Positions 26,758 through 34,136 of a DNA stretch of 35,892 nucleotides are shown here, piece after piece; the first letter of the stretch is position 1; each line of letters starts with the position of its first letter. The notes below the pieces were generated by a model. That model had not been told where the DNA came from. It saw only the letters and a program-made list of their open reading frames with translations, and did not search any database. The position numbers and the translations under genes were made by a program. The stretch is taken from IMG/VR virus record IMGVR_UViG_3300033141_003411, positions 1 to 35,892 of that record; one strand, given 5' to 3'. Source of the stretch: a virus.

Positions 26758-27305
26758 TGTCTTGGTTACGAGATTTTATATCTAAATTATTTGCTTGGCT
26801 TCCAAGGCTGTATTGTATCAGTCCTGACGAAGGGGGTGTGCGGATAACTTTAGGGAAGTTTTTTAAATTAAAAGGTCCGGGTTGGTATTTTTATTGGCCA
26901 GTTATTCAGCAGATGTGTGTGATTGCAGTAATGCCAATGGTTAAGGATTTAAGAGGCCAGTCCTTACTTACAAAAGATGGAAAAAATGTTTTAATTTCAG
27001 GTGCAATTACTTATAAAGTTTTAGATGCTTCCAAAACAATTCTTGCAGTTCAGGATTACGAAAAATCTTTAATGAATACTGCTCTTGGTATAATTACAGA
27101 GTTTATTGTTTCAAGAACAAAAGAAGAGTGTAAGGAAATTTTTGATTTAAAAGATGAGATATTAAAAGGACTTAGGGAAGAAGCTTCTGGTTGGGGGTTA
27201 AAGATTATGAAAGTAGCCATCACTGATTTGGGGGATACCAAAAACATTAGGATTGTTGGTGAGGGGCTTCAAGCGGTGGGGTCGGAAGATATTACGGAAA
27301 GCTAA
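26757..27305 (+). CDS. SPFH / Band 7 (stomatin-prohibitin type) domain protein
   Basis: The 182-residue protein has YCISPDEGGVRITLGKFFKL, then GPGWYFYWPVIQQMCVIAVMPMV, LLTKDGKNVLISGAITYKV, YEKSLMNTALGIITEFIVSRTKEEC and EEASGWGLKIMKVAITDLGDTKNIRI. This is the full order of SPFH elements. There is only a short amphipathic N-terminus (LRDFISKLFAWLP) and no long C-terminal coiled coil, so it is shorter than cellular stomatins. Its place between terL and portal is unusual. A membrane or scaffold role in assembly is possible but unproved. Confidence 0.85.
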   Translation: MSWLRDFISKLFAWLPRLYCISPDEGGVRITLGKFFKLKGPGWYFYWPVIQQMCVIAVMPMVKDLRGQSLLTKDGKNVLISGAITYKVLDASKTILAVQDYEKSLMNTALGIITEFIVSRTKEECKEIFDLKDEILKGLREEASGWGLKIMKVAITDLGDTKNIRIVGEGLQAVGSEDITES

Positions 27306-27310
27306 AATAA

Positions 27311-29062
27311 ATGAGTGAAATAAATAAAACAAGTGTAAGACCTTTCGTAGTTCGGGTTCAAGATGCTGTTAAAAAATGGCAAAGAGTGGTGAAAGAGCCT
27401 TTAAGGCATCGGCAGAGGATGTTAGAACAGTATGCTTCAAACTACTATAGTGAAACAACAGTAGAGGGGCATTTAATGAATTTAACAGACCGGGCTGTTA
27501 GTATTGTTGTTCCATATTTGTCTATGTCAAATCCAAAAATTAGGGTACGTAGTCGGATTCCACAAATGCGGGCATGGGCAGCAACAGTGGAATTAGCAGT
27601 AAACCATTTAATTGAGGAAATTCGATTTGCCAAGTATTCTTTACGTCCTGCAATTTTTAATTCAATGTTTGGAATGGGCATTACTAAGACTGCAATTATG
27701 ACAGCAGAACAGACAGAACTTGGGGGTTATTTGCATGATATAGGGCAGATTTACACGGATGTCATTGATGACTCAGATTATATTGGGGATGTGTCTGCAA
27801 GGAATCGTGAGAATTTTGAACTCGAAGGACACTATTACTACCTTCCAACAGAGTATGCTCGTCAATTTTTTGGGTCAAAACATGCGGATTTTATACATGC
27901 AACACACGAACTTCATGGGGAAGAACACCCTGATAAAATATCAAAGCCGGGGATGATGTCAGAAGACTTTCATACTCTGAGGGAATGGACTCGTTTTATA
28001 GATATATGGCTTCCAGATGAACAAGTAACAATTACGATTTTACCAGAAGGATATAGGCACATCTTACGGACGGTAGATTATGAGGGGCCGGAAGGTGGGC
28101 CTTTTGATGTTTTGAGCTATAAATGCTTTCCTAATTCTCCAATACCAATTCCACCTGCTTGGGGCTGGACAGATTATGATACTGCTGCGAACATTCTTAT
28201 AAATAAAATGAGAAAGCAAGCAGAGAATGAAAAAACTATTATAGCATATTCAAGTGAAGCTGCCGAAGATATGGACAGAGTCGCTAAAGCTGGAGACAGG
28301 GAAACAGTTCAAGTGAATGATGTTGCGGCAATGCAGCAAGTTCAGTTTAATGGAGTAAACCCCGATAGTTATAATTTTTTGGGTCTTTTAGAAAACCAAT
28401 ACTCTATTTCTGGGGGTAATTTATATATAATAGGGGGAAGAGGTGCCCAGGCAGAAACCTTCGGTCAAGAACAAATGATGCAATCGAATGCTTCAAGGAT
28501 TTTAGAGGACATGTCAATACAAGTGCATGAGTTTACTGAGTCAATAGTGAGAAAATGGATTTGGAACTTTCTTGCAGACCCACTAATGCAAAGACATGAG
28601 ATAAAAAGAATACCTGGTGTAACCAATGTTGATGTTATTTTTGACCAAGTTGCGAAAGAGGGGGATTTTAATGATTTTGTTTTTGAAGTTCAACCTTACT
28701 CAATGCAGAAGTATCATCCTACACTTGAGTACCAAAAGACGATGTCATTCTTAACAGGATGGGTTATTCCAATTTCTCAAATGGCAGCACAACAGGGGTT
28801 GGTTTTGGATGTCGATGTGATAAATAAAGACTTGGCAAAATATCTTGATATTCCAAATATAGATTCTTGGTTTAAATCTGCTGTTCCAGATAATCCGGGG
28901 GGTCCGGCGGCATATCAGCCACTCCAAGGACGAGTTGTGCCGAAGTCAAACGGCGGTATTCAAGACGGAAGAATGGGGGACAACAGTAAAGCCAGTCGGG
29001 AGTCTAATTTAAATCAACAGCAAAATCGGGCGTTTATGAGTTCAAGTAAACCAGTAAGTTAA
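27311..29062 (+). CDS. Portal protein
   Basis: The 583-residue protein lies directly after the terminase/SPFH genes. It has the typical helical N-terminus (VQDAVKKWQRVVKEPLRHRQRMLEQY, NLTDRAVSIVVPYLSM), a wing region and the segment AETFGQEQMMQSNASRILEDM before a long helix, as in portal/connector proteins. The C-terminus is Pro/Gly/Asn-rich. It forms the dodecameric DNA channel at a capsid vertex. Identification is by motif style, size and position. Confidence 0.8.
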   Translation: MSEINKTSVRPFVVRVQDAVKKWQRVVKEPLRHRQRMLEQYASNYYSETTVEGHLMNLTDRAVSIVVPYLSMSNPKIRVRSRIPQMRAWAATVELAVNHLIEEIRFAKYSLRPAIFNSMFGMGITKTAIMTAEQTELGGYLHDIGQIYTDVIDDSDYIGDVSARNRENFELEGHYYYLPTEYARQFFGSKHADFIHATHELHGEEHPDKISKPGMMSEDFHTLREWTRFIDIWLPDEQVTITILPEGYRHILRTVDYEGPEGGPFDVLSYKCFPNSPIPIPPAWGWTDYDTAANILINKMRKQAENEKTIIAYSSEAAEDMDRVAKAGDRETVQVNDVAAMQQVQFNGVNPDSYNFLGLLENQYSISGGNLYIIGGRGAQAETFGQEQMMQSNASRILEDMSIQVHEFTESIVRKWIWNFLADPLMQRHEIKRIPGVTNVDVIFDQVAKEGDFNDFVFEVQPYSMQKYHPTLEYQKTMSFLTGWVIPISQMAAQQGLVLDVDVINKDLAKYLDIPNIDSWFKSAVPDNPGGPAAYQPLQGRVVPKSNGGIQDGRMGDNSKASRESNLNQQQNRAFMSSSKPVS

Positions 29063-29073
29063 AAGGAGATGAA

Positions 29074-29562
29074 ATGAAGAATGTTAATTGGTTGTTAGTA
29101 ATTGTGTGTGTTTTATCGTTATCATTGATAGGTTGTAGGAGTCTTTTAGACAGGCTAACTCCCGCAGAGATTGCAAAACTTAGTGCGGATTATTCTGGTC
29201 TTGAAGTTCCGGTAGTGTTAGAGGATATTGGTTCTTTGAGGGATGCTCGTAAAGTGCGGGATGCTATTATAATCAACCATCGAACAGAACAGTTGGACCT
29301 TTTGCGTTTGGCCCAAGACGATGAGCTTAGATATAAGGACGCAATTGGATTTATCGAAACTTCTATCACTGCGGCAGAAAACTTGCAAGATTTAATTGTT
29401 GGGTCAGAAGGGGAGCCTTTTAGTATTCTTGGAATTCTTGCTGGATTTACTGGCGGAGCGGCAATTGGCAAGATGTTGAAACGCAAGAATGATTTTTCTC
29501 CACAAGAAGTTGCAGAGGAAGTTGCAAAAGCTAAGGCGGATGTTAGGAAAGAACTGGCATGA
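29074..29562 (+). CDS. Predicted lipoprotein with glycine-zipper segment
   Basis: The N-terminus has a signal peptide with lipobox (VNWLLVIVCVLSLSLIGC, Cys about residue 21), so it should be lipidated and membrane-attached. Later there is a Gly-rich helix (ILGILAGFTGGAAIGKML) and a charged C-terminal helix. It sits between portal and endonuclease VII genes. It is not a recognisable spanin. A role in superinfection exclusion, DNA entry or the virion is possible. The SD is AAAAGGAGATGAA-ATG. Confidence 0.65.
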   Translation: MKNVNWLLVIVCVLSLSLIGCRSLLDRLTPAEIAKLSADYSGLEVPVVLEDIGSLRDARKVRDAIIINHRTEQLDLLRLAQDDELRYKDAIGFIETSITAAENLQDLIVGSEGEPFSILGILAGFTGGAAIGKMLKRKNDFSPQEVAEEVAKAKADVRKELA

Positions 29563-30005
29563 AAAAGTGTACCAAATGTGGAAGATTAAAAGAACTTAAT
29601 GATTTTTATAATGACATGTATTCTGCTGATGGCAAAAGGTGGGAGTGTAAAAGCTGTACTTTGCAGCGAACAAGAGAATATCATCAGAAAAACCCTAAAG
29701 CCTACAGGAAAATGGACCTTGCAAAACATGGCTTGACCCTTGAAGCTTATGATAAAATGTTTGAGCAACAAAACGGAGTTTGTGCTATTTGTGGACTTCC
29801 TGAAACAAGAAAGAATCAATATGGGACCAGAAAACTGTCCGTTGACCATGACCATCTTACAGGCAAGGTTCGAGGATTACTTTGCAGTAACTGTAATCAA
29901 GGTATAGGTCATTTGAAGAGTGATGAGCATGGCACGGAGATTCTTTGTGCTGCGATTGGTTATCTTAAAAATACAGGCGGGAAGGTTAAAAATGGAACAG
30001 TTTGA
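29559..30005 (+). CDS. Recombination endonuclease VII (T4 gp49-like)
   Basis: The 148-residue protein starts with a zinc motif (CTKCGRLKELNDFYN, WECKSC) and continues with the endonuclease VII signature: YDKMFEQQNGVCAICG, LSVDHDHLTGKVRGLLCSNCNQGIGHLKSD. The DHDH residues form the His-Me finger active site and the Cys pairs bind structural zinc. The enzyme resolves Holliday junctions and branched DNA before packaging, in keeping with its late-operon position. The start overlaps the upstream stop (ATGA). Confidence 0.9.
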   Translation: MKKCTKCGRLKELNDFYNDMYSADGKRWECKSCTLQRTREYHQKNPKAYRKMDLAKHGLTLEAYDKMFEQQNGVCAICGLPETRKNQYGTRKLSVDHDHLTGKVRGLLCSNCNQGIGHLKSDEHGTEILCAAIGYLKNTGGKVKNGTV

Positions 30006-30126
30006 TTTGTGTCAAAGCTGCAAATTAAGTCGGCATTGTGATTTGCACCGAAAGGCAATCGGTTTATCCAAGCGAGAGAAAAGAACTTGGAAGTGTAAAA
30101 GCTGTGTGGACTATAAGGAAAGGTAG
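29992..30126 (+). CDS. Small zinc-finger protein (44 residues)
   Basis: ATG 29992 has GGGAAGGTTAAAA upstream. The product is MEQFDLCQSCKLSRHCDLHR, then RTWKCKSCVDYKER. CQSC, HC and CKSC form a zinc finger like the N-terminal part of the preceding endonuclease VII. It overlaps that gene's 3' end by 14 bases. Confidence 0.6.
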   Translation: MEQFDLCQSCKLSRHCDLHRKAIGLSKREKRTWKCKSCVDYKER

Positions 30127-30135
30127 GGTAAAGCT

Positions 30136-30318
30136 ATTCCTGCAAAATCAGAACGGCAGAGACGAATGTTGGGGGCTGACCTTGCACGTGCCAGAGCCGG
30201 GAAGAAAACCCGAACAGGTATGACAGAGGCTCAGTTGGTGGAGTATCTTTCAGGTTCTAAAAAGAAACCTTTGCGTGCAAAGAAGAAAGCATTACGAAGG
30301 AAAAAGAAACGTGGCTAA
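30136..30318 (+). CDS. DUF3008-like small protein with an apparent ATT start codon
   Basis: The reading frame gives (ATT)PAKSERQRRMLGADLARAR, then GKKTRTGMTEAQLVEYLSG and a very basic tail (KKPLRAKKKALRRKKKRG). Family members begin MPAKSxxQ, which aligns only if translation starts at the ATT, and that ATT has GGTAGGG at SD distance. The first in-frame ATG (30166) would remove the conserved N-terminus. Either ATT is used or an ATG was changed. The product is probably a DNA-binding or head-associated protein. Confidence 0.6.
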   Translation: MPAKSERQRRMLGADLARARAGKKTRTGMTEAQLVEYLSGSKKKPLRAKKKALRRKKKRG

Positions 30319-30498
30319 AAGTTTAGTAAAAAAAGCAAAGAGGTTGTTTAGACAAGTTAAAGAAGGTTCTGGTTATTACGCTGCTGAGCAAAGAAGAAAG
30401 AAAAAAGTAAATATAATATTGGTACACGCAGTGTAATAAAGCAGTTGAGAGAAAGCGGCGTATCAGACACAGAGATTAAAAAACTTTTAGGAAAATAG
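30311..30498 (+). CDS. Small basic protein interrupted by a -1 frameshift
   Basis: GTG 30311 overlaps the upstream stop. The first frame gives VAKSLVKKAKRLFRQVKEGS followed by GYYAAEQRRKKK and would end at 30436 with an unlikely tail. Coding character continues in the -1 frame: SKYNIGTRSVIKQLRESGVS and DTEIKKLLGK, ending at 30498. The switch is at a run of six A (GAA-AGA-AAA-AAG-like). A ribosomal slip, a one-base indel or an assembly error are all possible. Confidence 0.5.
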
Positions 30499-30510
30499 AA
30501 AGGAATTAAA

Positions 30511-30600
30511 ATGCCAAACCGCGATGGAAAAGGGCCAAGGCAAAGGTCGCCACGTCCGAGCAAGCGTAAGGGTGGACGAAGAAAAGGGGGATGCAAATAG
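30511..30600 (+). CDS. Small Gly/Arg-rich basic protein (29 residues)
   Basis: ATG 30511 has AAAGGAATTAAA upstream. The peptide is MPNRDGKGPRQRSPRPSKRK followed by GGRRKGGCK. It resembles short MPxxDGxGPxG proteins seen in phage and metagenomic contigs. It is highly basic and could bind DNA. Confidence 0.5.
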   Translation: MPNRDGKGPRQRSPRPSKRKGGRRKGGCK

Positions 30601-30796
30601 TGGCGAAAGCAAGTTTGAAAAAAAGACGACAAGCAAGAAAACTATATAAAAGGGTGGCCAAAACGTCAAAACCAGGTGAAGGCAAGAGGTTTAAGGTGCT
30701 AAAAATCCGGCTGCTGTTGCGGCTGCTATTGGCAGAAAGAAGTACGGGGTAAAACGTTATGCTGCTATGGCTGCTGCGGGAAGGAGAAAGAAATAA
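30600..30796 (+). CDS. Small basic phage protein interrupted by a -1 frameshift
   Basis: GTG 30600 overlaps the upstream stop (TAGTG). The first frame gives VAKASLKKRRQARKLYKRVA and TSKPGEGKRFK; the family continuation is in the -1 frame: AKNPAAVAAAIGRKKYGVKR and YAAMAAAGRRKK, ending at 30796 in a TAATG overlap. The pattern GxGxRF...NPAAVAAAIGRKKYG is well known in small phage proteins. Without the shift the frame stops at 30752. Interpretation as in the gene at 30311-30498. Confidence 0.55.
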
Positions 30797-31164
30797 TGGC
30801 TGCTGAGATGCGTGTGAAAATTGTAGCTGAGCTTTCAGGTCTTGGCGAAGACATAAATTTTGCGGGGAATTTTACGGGGACAACTCCAACAAAAGTTTTA
30901 TTTCATTATTTGGAACAAGACACTGCTGATACGGCACAAGCTCTTGAGTTGGGGGACGTTACAACCGAGGATATGCTGATTATTAAATGTGTTGCCAACG
31001 ATGTCGATGTTGATTTAGACTTTGATACTTCTTTTGATGCTGATTTGACTATCGAAGAAGGCAAGTGGGCAGTGATACCACAGCCTGCTGGGACTGTATA
31101 TATTAAGAATAACGGTGCTGGAGAGAAATCAACAATACAATACTTGTTGACTGATTCTGCATAA
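30796..31164 (+). CDS. Hypothetical structural protein, beta-rich (122 residues)
   Basis: The product is MAAEMRVKIVAELSGLGEDI, then NFTGTTPTKVLFHYLEQDTAD, ELGDVTTEDMLIIKCVANDVDVDL and a C-terminal KWAVIPQPAGTVYIKNNGAG. The alternating beta pattern and position suggest a head decoration or fibre-type protein. No family is recognised. Confidence 0.55.
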   Translation: MAAEMRVKIVAELSGLGEDINFAGNFTGTTPTKVLFHYLEQDTADTAQALELGDVTTEDMLIIKCVANDVDVDLDFDTSFDADLTIEEGKWAVIPQPAGTVYIKNNGAGEKSTIQYLLTDSA

Positions 31165-31388
31165 TGATAAAATCAAAAGAAAAAAAGATTCTTGAGAAAC
31201 TTGGTAAGTTAATTTACACTGCCTGTAAGGATGTTGACCCCAGGGTAGTTAGTCCTACAAAGAGTATTTTTGTAGATATTCTTGAAGGGCTGGATTATTT
31301 GCGTGTTTTAATTAAATATCAGCAATTCGACCTTGAGGCAACTCATCGAGAGATTGAGTATTTGAAAAACCTTTTAAGGAAAAAGTAA
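31164..31388 (+). CDS. Hypothetical helical protein (74 residues)
   Basis: The product is MIKSKEKKILEKLGKLIYTA, then VVSPTKSIFVDILEGLDYLRV and EATHREIEYLKNLLRKK. It is helical and basic at both ends. Stop-start overlaps on both sides show coupled translation. No family is recognised. Confidence 0.6.
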   Translation: MIKSKEKKILEKLGKLIYTACKDVDPRVVSPTKSIFVDILEGLDYLRVLIKYQQFDLEATHREIEYLKNLLRKK

Positions 31389-31735
31389 TGCCACTTTTTG
31401 AATATGTGTGTTCAAAAGGACATAAAACAGAACAATTTGCTCGGATGAAAGATTATAAAAAACCAATCAAGTGTTCAGTGTGTGGTGAAATTGCTGAACG
31501 TATTATCTCTTTACCAAATACAGACTTGGTAGAAAATGTAAGAAATTCAAGAGCAATGGCGTTACCTTTTACAGAGGTTAAAAATGGAAACGCTAATAAA
31601 ATACATCCGGGAGCAACTTTTGGAAAACCAAATAAAGCAGGCATGTGTCCTTTAATAATCCACAATCGTAAAGAAAAACTAAAACGTATTAAGGAAAAAA
31701 GTAAAGCACTTGGCATACCTTTATGTGAAATTTAA
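31388..31735 (+). CDS. FmdB-type zinc-ribbon protein
   Basis: The 115-residue product starts MPLFEYVCSKGHKTEQFARM, then KKPIKCSVCGEIAERIISLP, which matches the FmdB regulatory-domain zinc ribbon (MPxYEYxC...CxxCG...S), with GH replacing the first CG. The C-terminal half is basic. Phage FmdB-like proteins are common beside head genes but their role is unclear. Confidence 0.7.
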   Translation: MPLFEYVCSKGHKTEQFARMKDYKKPIKCSVCGEIAERIISLPNTDLVENVRNSRAMALPFTEVKNGNANKIHPGATFGKPNKAGMCPLIIHNRKEKLKRIKEKSKALGIPLCEI

Positions 31736-31748
31736 ACAAGGAGACAAA

Positions 31749-31868
31749 ATGAAGGAAGAACAGAATAGGGTCTATGAAAACTTACGTAAGAAATTGCCAG
31801 AGTTGAGAAGAAAGGCATTAGAAGCCTGTTTAGATTATCTGACAAGATATTATAAGGAGACGAAATGA
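31749..31868 (+). CDS. Small helical protein before the scaffold (39 residues)
   Basis: ATG 31749 has CAAGGAGACAAA upstream. The product is MKEEQNRVYENLRKKLPELR followed by RKALEACLDYLTRYYKETK. It is amphipathic and helical. The stop overlaps the scaffold start (ATGA). Confidence 0.55.
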   Translation: MKEEQNRVYENLRKKLPELRRKALEACLDYLTRYYKETK

Positions 31869-32899
31869 GTGAAGAAAAAAAAGATGATGTTTATGGGGAC
31901 GAGGAAAGTAACATTCCTGAAAGTGTTTTAGAGGTATTGGGGAATAATTACGGAACAGGCAAGGATGATGAGCTTGAAAGTAGTGATTTAAACCCGGATA
32001 GTAATGTTGATGACACACAAGATAATTCAGGTATGGGGGAAGATACTGTTTCAGAAACTGCTGAAGATGTAGAAGAAACTGCCGATACTGAAAAATCTGA
32101 TGAAGATGTTGAGGATGAGGGGGTAAAGCAAGATGAGGAAACAGAACCAATTCCTCAAGAACAAGTAAATATTGCAAGGCGGTTGGGTTGGTCCGATGAT
32201 AAGATAGTTGAAGTAGCCGAGAATAATCCAGAGATTCTGGAAGATATGGTAACTTTAGCTGGCCGTCAGACCCAACAGCCCCAAGTTGAACAAAAAGTGG
32301 TTCCTGTTGCCACGCAAAAGCAGGAAGTTAAGGGTATTGATAAAGTCAATTTAGACGAAGAAGCCCTTGGTAAGATGAAAGAAGCTTACGGTGATGAGGT
32401 AGTGAATTCAGTGGTTGCTCCGCTTGTTGCGGGACTTAATACTACGATTGACCAATTAAATACTCTGCGGAGTCAGGTTGATGGTGTAGAGCAAACCAAC
32501 GCTGCAAATCAAGCCAAGAAAAACTTTGAGGAAGCAAACGCAGTATTTGATGACTTGACAGAAACATTTGAAGTTTTTGGGAAAACGGATGAGTTACCCA
32601 GAACGGCGGATGGAAGTTATGATGTCAATTCTCCTGCGGTTCAAGTGAGAGGCCAGTTGTACGAGGTTGCACAGGCTTTTCATGCTTCTGGAAAAACTTG
32701 GTCAGATTCTTTAAAAGAGGCAGTACGTTGGTACAAAGGCGACCATGCTGAGAAAGCTTTAGAACGAAAACTTATTAAGGATTTAAACAGTAGAAAGAAA
32801 AAGTTTTCTCCCCGGCCTACAAATAAAAAAACTGTAAGGGCATTTAGGTCGAGGGAAGAAGAAGGAGTGGAGTTAGTCAGGAAGGCACTTGAAAAGTAA
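31865..32899 (+). CDS. Scaffolding protein
   Basis: The 344-residue protein begins with a very acidic, disordered region of about 100 residues rich in E, D, S and T. It continues with NIARRLGWSDDKIVEVAENNPEI, a Gln-rich linker, a predicted coiled coil (NTTIDQLNTLRSQVDGVEQTNAANQAKKNFEEA) and a basic C-terminus (NSRKKKFSPRPTNKKTVRAFRSR). This order, placed directly before the major capsid gene, is typical of internal scaffold proteins, whose basic end contacts the coat protein. Confidence 0.8.
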   Translation: MSEEKKDDVYGDEESNIPESVLEVLGNNYGTGKDDELESSDLNPDSNVDDTQDNSGMGEDTVSETAEDVEETADTEKSDEDVEDEGVKQDEETEPIPQEQVNIARRLGWSDDKIVEVAENNPEILEDMVTLAGRQTQQPQVEQKVVPVATQKQEVKGIDKVNLDEEALGKMKEAYGDEVVNSVVAPLVAGLNTTIDQLNTLRSQVDGVEQTNAANQAKKNFEEANAVFDDLTETFEVFGKTDELPRTADGSYDVNSPAVQVRGQLYEVAQAFHASGKTWSDSLKEAVRWYKGDHAEKALERKLIKDLNSRKKKFSPRPTNKKTVRAFRSREEEGVELVRKALEK

Positions 32900-32940
32900 C
32901 TCACAATGATTGTGAGCGTGGCTATAAGATGAGAGGATTA
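32900..32940 (+). promoter_or_regulatory. Hairpin leader of the major capsid gene
   Basis: CTCACAA-TGA-TTGTGAG (32900-32916) forms a 7-bp stem. It is followed by GGCTATAAGATGAGAGGATTA (32920-32940), which includes the SD and ends four bases before the ATG. The second part recurs at 12248-12268. It probably sets high translation or mRNA stability of the capsid gene. Confidence 0.65.
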
Positions 32941-32944
32941 AATA

Positions 32945-34030
32945 ATGGCTATCACGATGAGGAATGCCATTGATGTTGGTTATAGCGTATTTGAAGCTCA
33001 TAAAAAAGATGACCTTCAAATGGCTTTTGCAAATTCCAACTATCAGGCTTTAAATGATTGTTTTGGTAAGGACAAAATGATTCTATCCGGTGGAGACCGG
33101 ATAAAGAGTTGGATTACTCTAAAGGATACTGGCAATGCAAGGATGGTTGGTACTGGTTGGGGAGAAGATGCTCATAACTATGTTAATACTGACACCGAGG
33201 TTGTAAGTGAGTGGTGCCAGGCTACAACGAATATGGATTATTCCAGAATTGAGCTTGGATATTGTCAGGACGATAAGCTGAGAACTTATCGGTATTTGCA
33301 GGGCAAGAAGGAAAACATGTTTCGGGAGTTTGCAGACAAGCTTTATGAAAAAACATGGTCATCTCCTGTAAATGCGGCAGATGAACTTAATCCAGAGGGA
33401 ATACCAGCTTGGCTTCCAGTGGGTACAGATACAGAAGGTGGTTTTACTGGTTATCAGGCTCAGTATAGCGGTACAGGTACTGCTTATAATATCGGGGGAG
33501 TATCTTGTAGTTCTACTGATAAACCTCGTTGGGCTTCTTATTATGGTAATCATAATGGTGAATTGGGCGATAATCTTATTGATTTGATTGATTCAGCGAT
33601 GATGTCAACAAAGTTTCATACTCCAGCAATTCCACATAAGATTGACAAAGATACAAATATGCACAATTTTAGGTTTTTCACCAATAAGAAGGTCCGCAGG
33701 AATATCAATGCTTATCTGCGTAAAAATGACGATAGAATTGGTTCAGATTTTGCCAAGTATAGTGGAACTCCTTTTTACCAAGGTATTCCGGTTATTTATG
33801 TTGAGCCTTTAGACACAGATACTGCAAATCTTTGGGATGCTGACCCGTTATACGGTGTCAATATGGATTATTTCAAGACGTATGTTAGTAAGGCTAATAA
33901 TTTTGCTACGCTGGGGCCAAGAGAAAGAGACCCCAGCCATAATATCCTTTCAATATATCTTGATTTAAGTTTTTGTTTTCATTGCAAAAATAGACAGAGA
34001 TTAGGATTCTTATTGAGTAATAGAGACTAA
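32945..34030 (+). CDS. Major capsid protein
   Basis: The 361-residue protein follows the scaffold gene and has a dedicated hairpin leader with a strong SD. It starts MAITMRNAIDVGYSVFEAHK and includes MILSGGDRIKSWITLKDTG, YRYLQGKKENMFREFADKLYEKTW and FFTNKKVRRNINAYLRKNDDR, consistent with a coat protein of HK97-type fold with an extended E-loop region. No maturation-protease gene is visible upstream. Identification rests on size, context and general pattern. Confidence 0.75.
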   Translation: MAITMRNAIDVGYSVFEAHKKDDLQMAFANSNYQALNDCFGKDKMILSGGDRIKSWITLKDTGNARMVGTGWGEDAHNYVNTDTEVVSEWCQATTNMDYSRIELGYCQDDKLRTYRYLQGKKENMFREFADKLYEKTWSSPVNAADELNPEGIPAWLPVGTDTEGGFTGYQAQYSGTGTAYNIGGVSCSSTDKPRWASYYGNHNGELGDNLIDLIDSAMMSTKFHTPAIPHKIDKDTNMHNFRFFTNKKVRRNINAYLRKNDDRIGSDFAKYSGTPFYQGIPVIYVEPLDTDTANLWDADPLYGVNMDYFKTYVSKANNFATLGPRERDPSHNILSIYLDLSFCFHCKNRQRLGFLLSNRD

Positions 34031-34075
34031 TGTTTTTTGAAGTTAGCTTTGCTGGTGGATGCCAGAGAGCTTTAA

Positions 34076-34109
34076 GGGGAGTTAAAGGAAGAACGTAACT
34101 TTTCTCCCC
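34076..34109 (+). other. Intergenic hairpin after the capsid gene
   Basis: GGGGAGTTA pairs with TAACT...CTCCCC (outer stem GGGGAG/CTCCCC, inner AGTTA/TAACT). It is followed by ACTACTTTAATAAGAGAGGATTTTGAA and the next ATG, so it has the same hairpin-plus-SD order as the capsid leader. There is no U-run, so it is more likely a leader or processing site than a strong terminator. Confidence 0.55.
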
Positions 34110-34136
34110 ACTACTTTAATAAGAGAGGATTTTGAA

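Noticed and set aside
31830-32177. 115-residue minus-strand ORF opposite the scaffold gene
   Set aside because: Its His/Leu/Gln-rich composition is a mirror of the acidic scaffold codons; it is a shadow frame.
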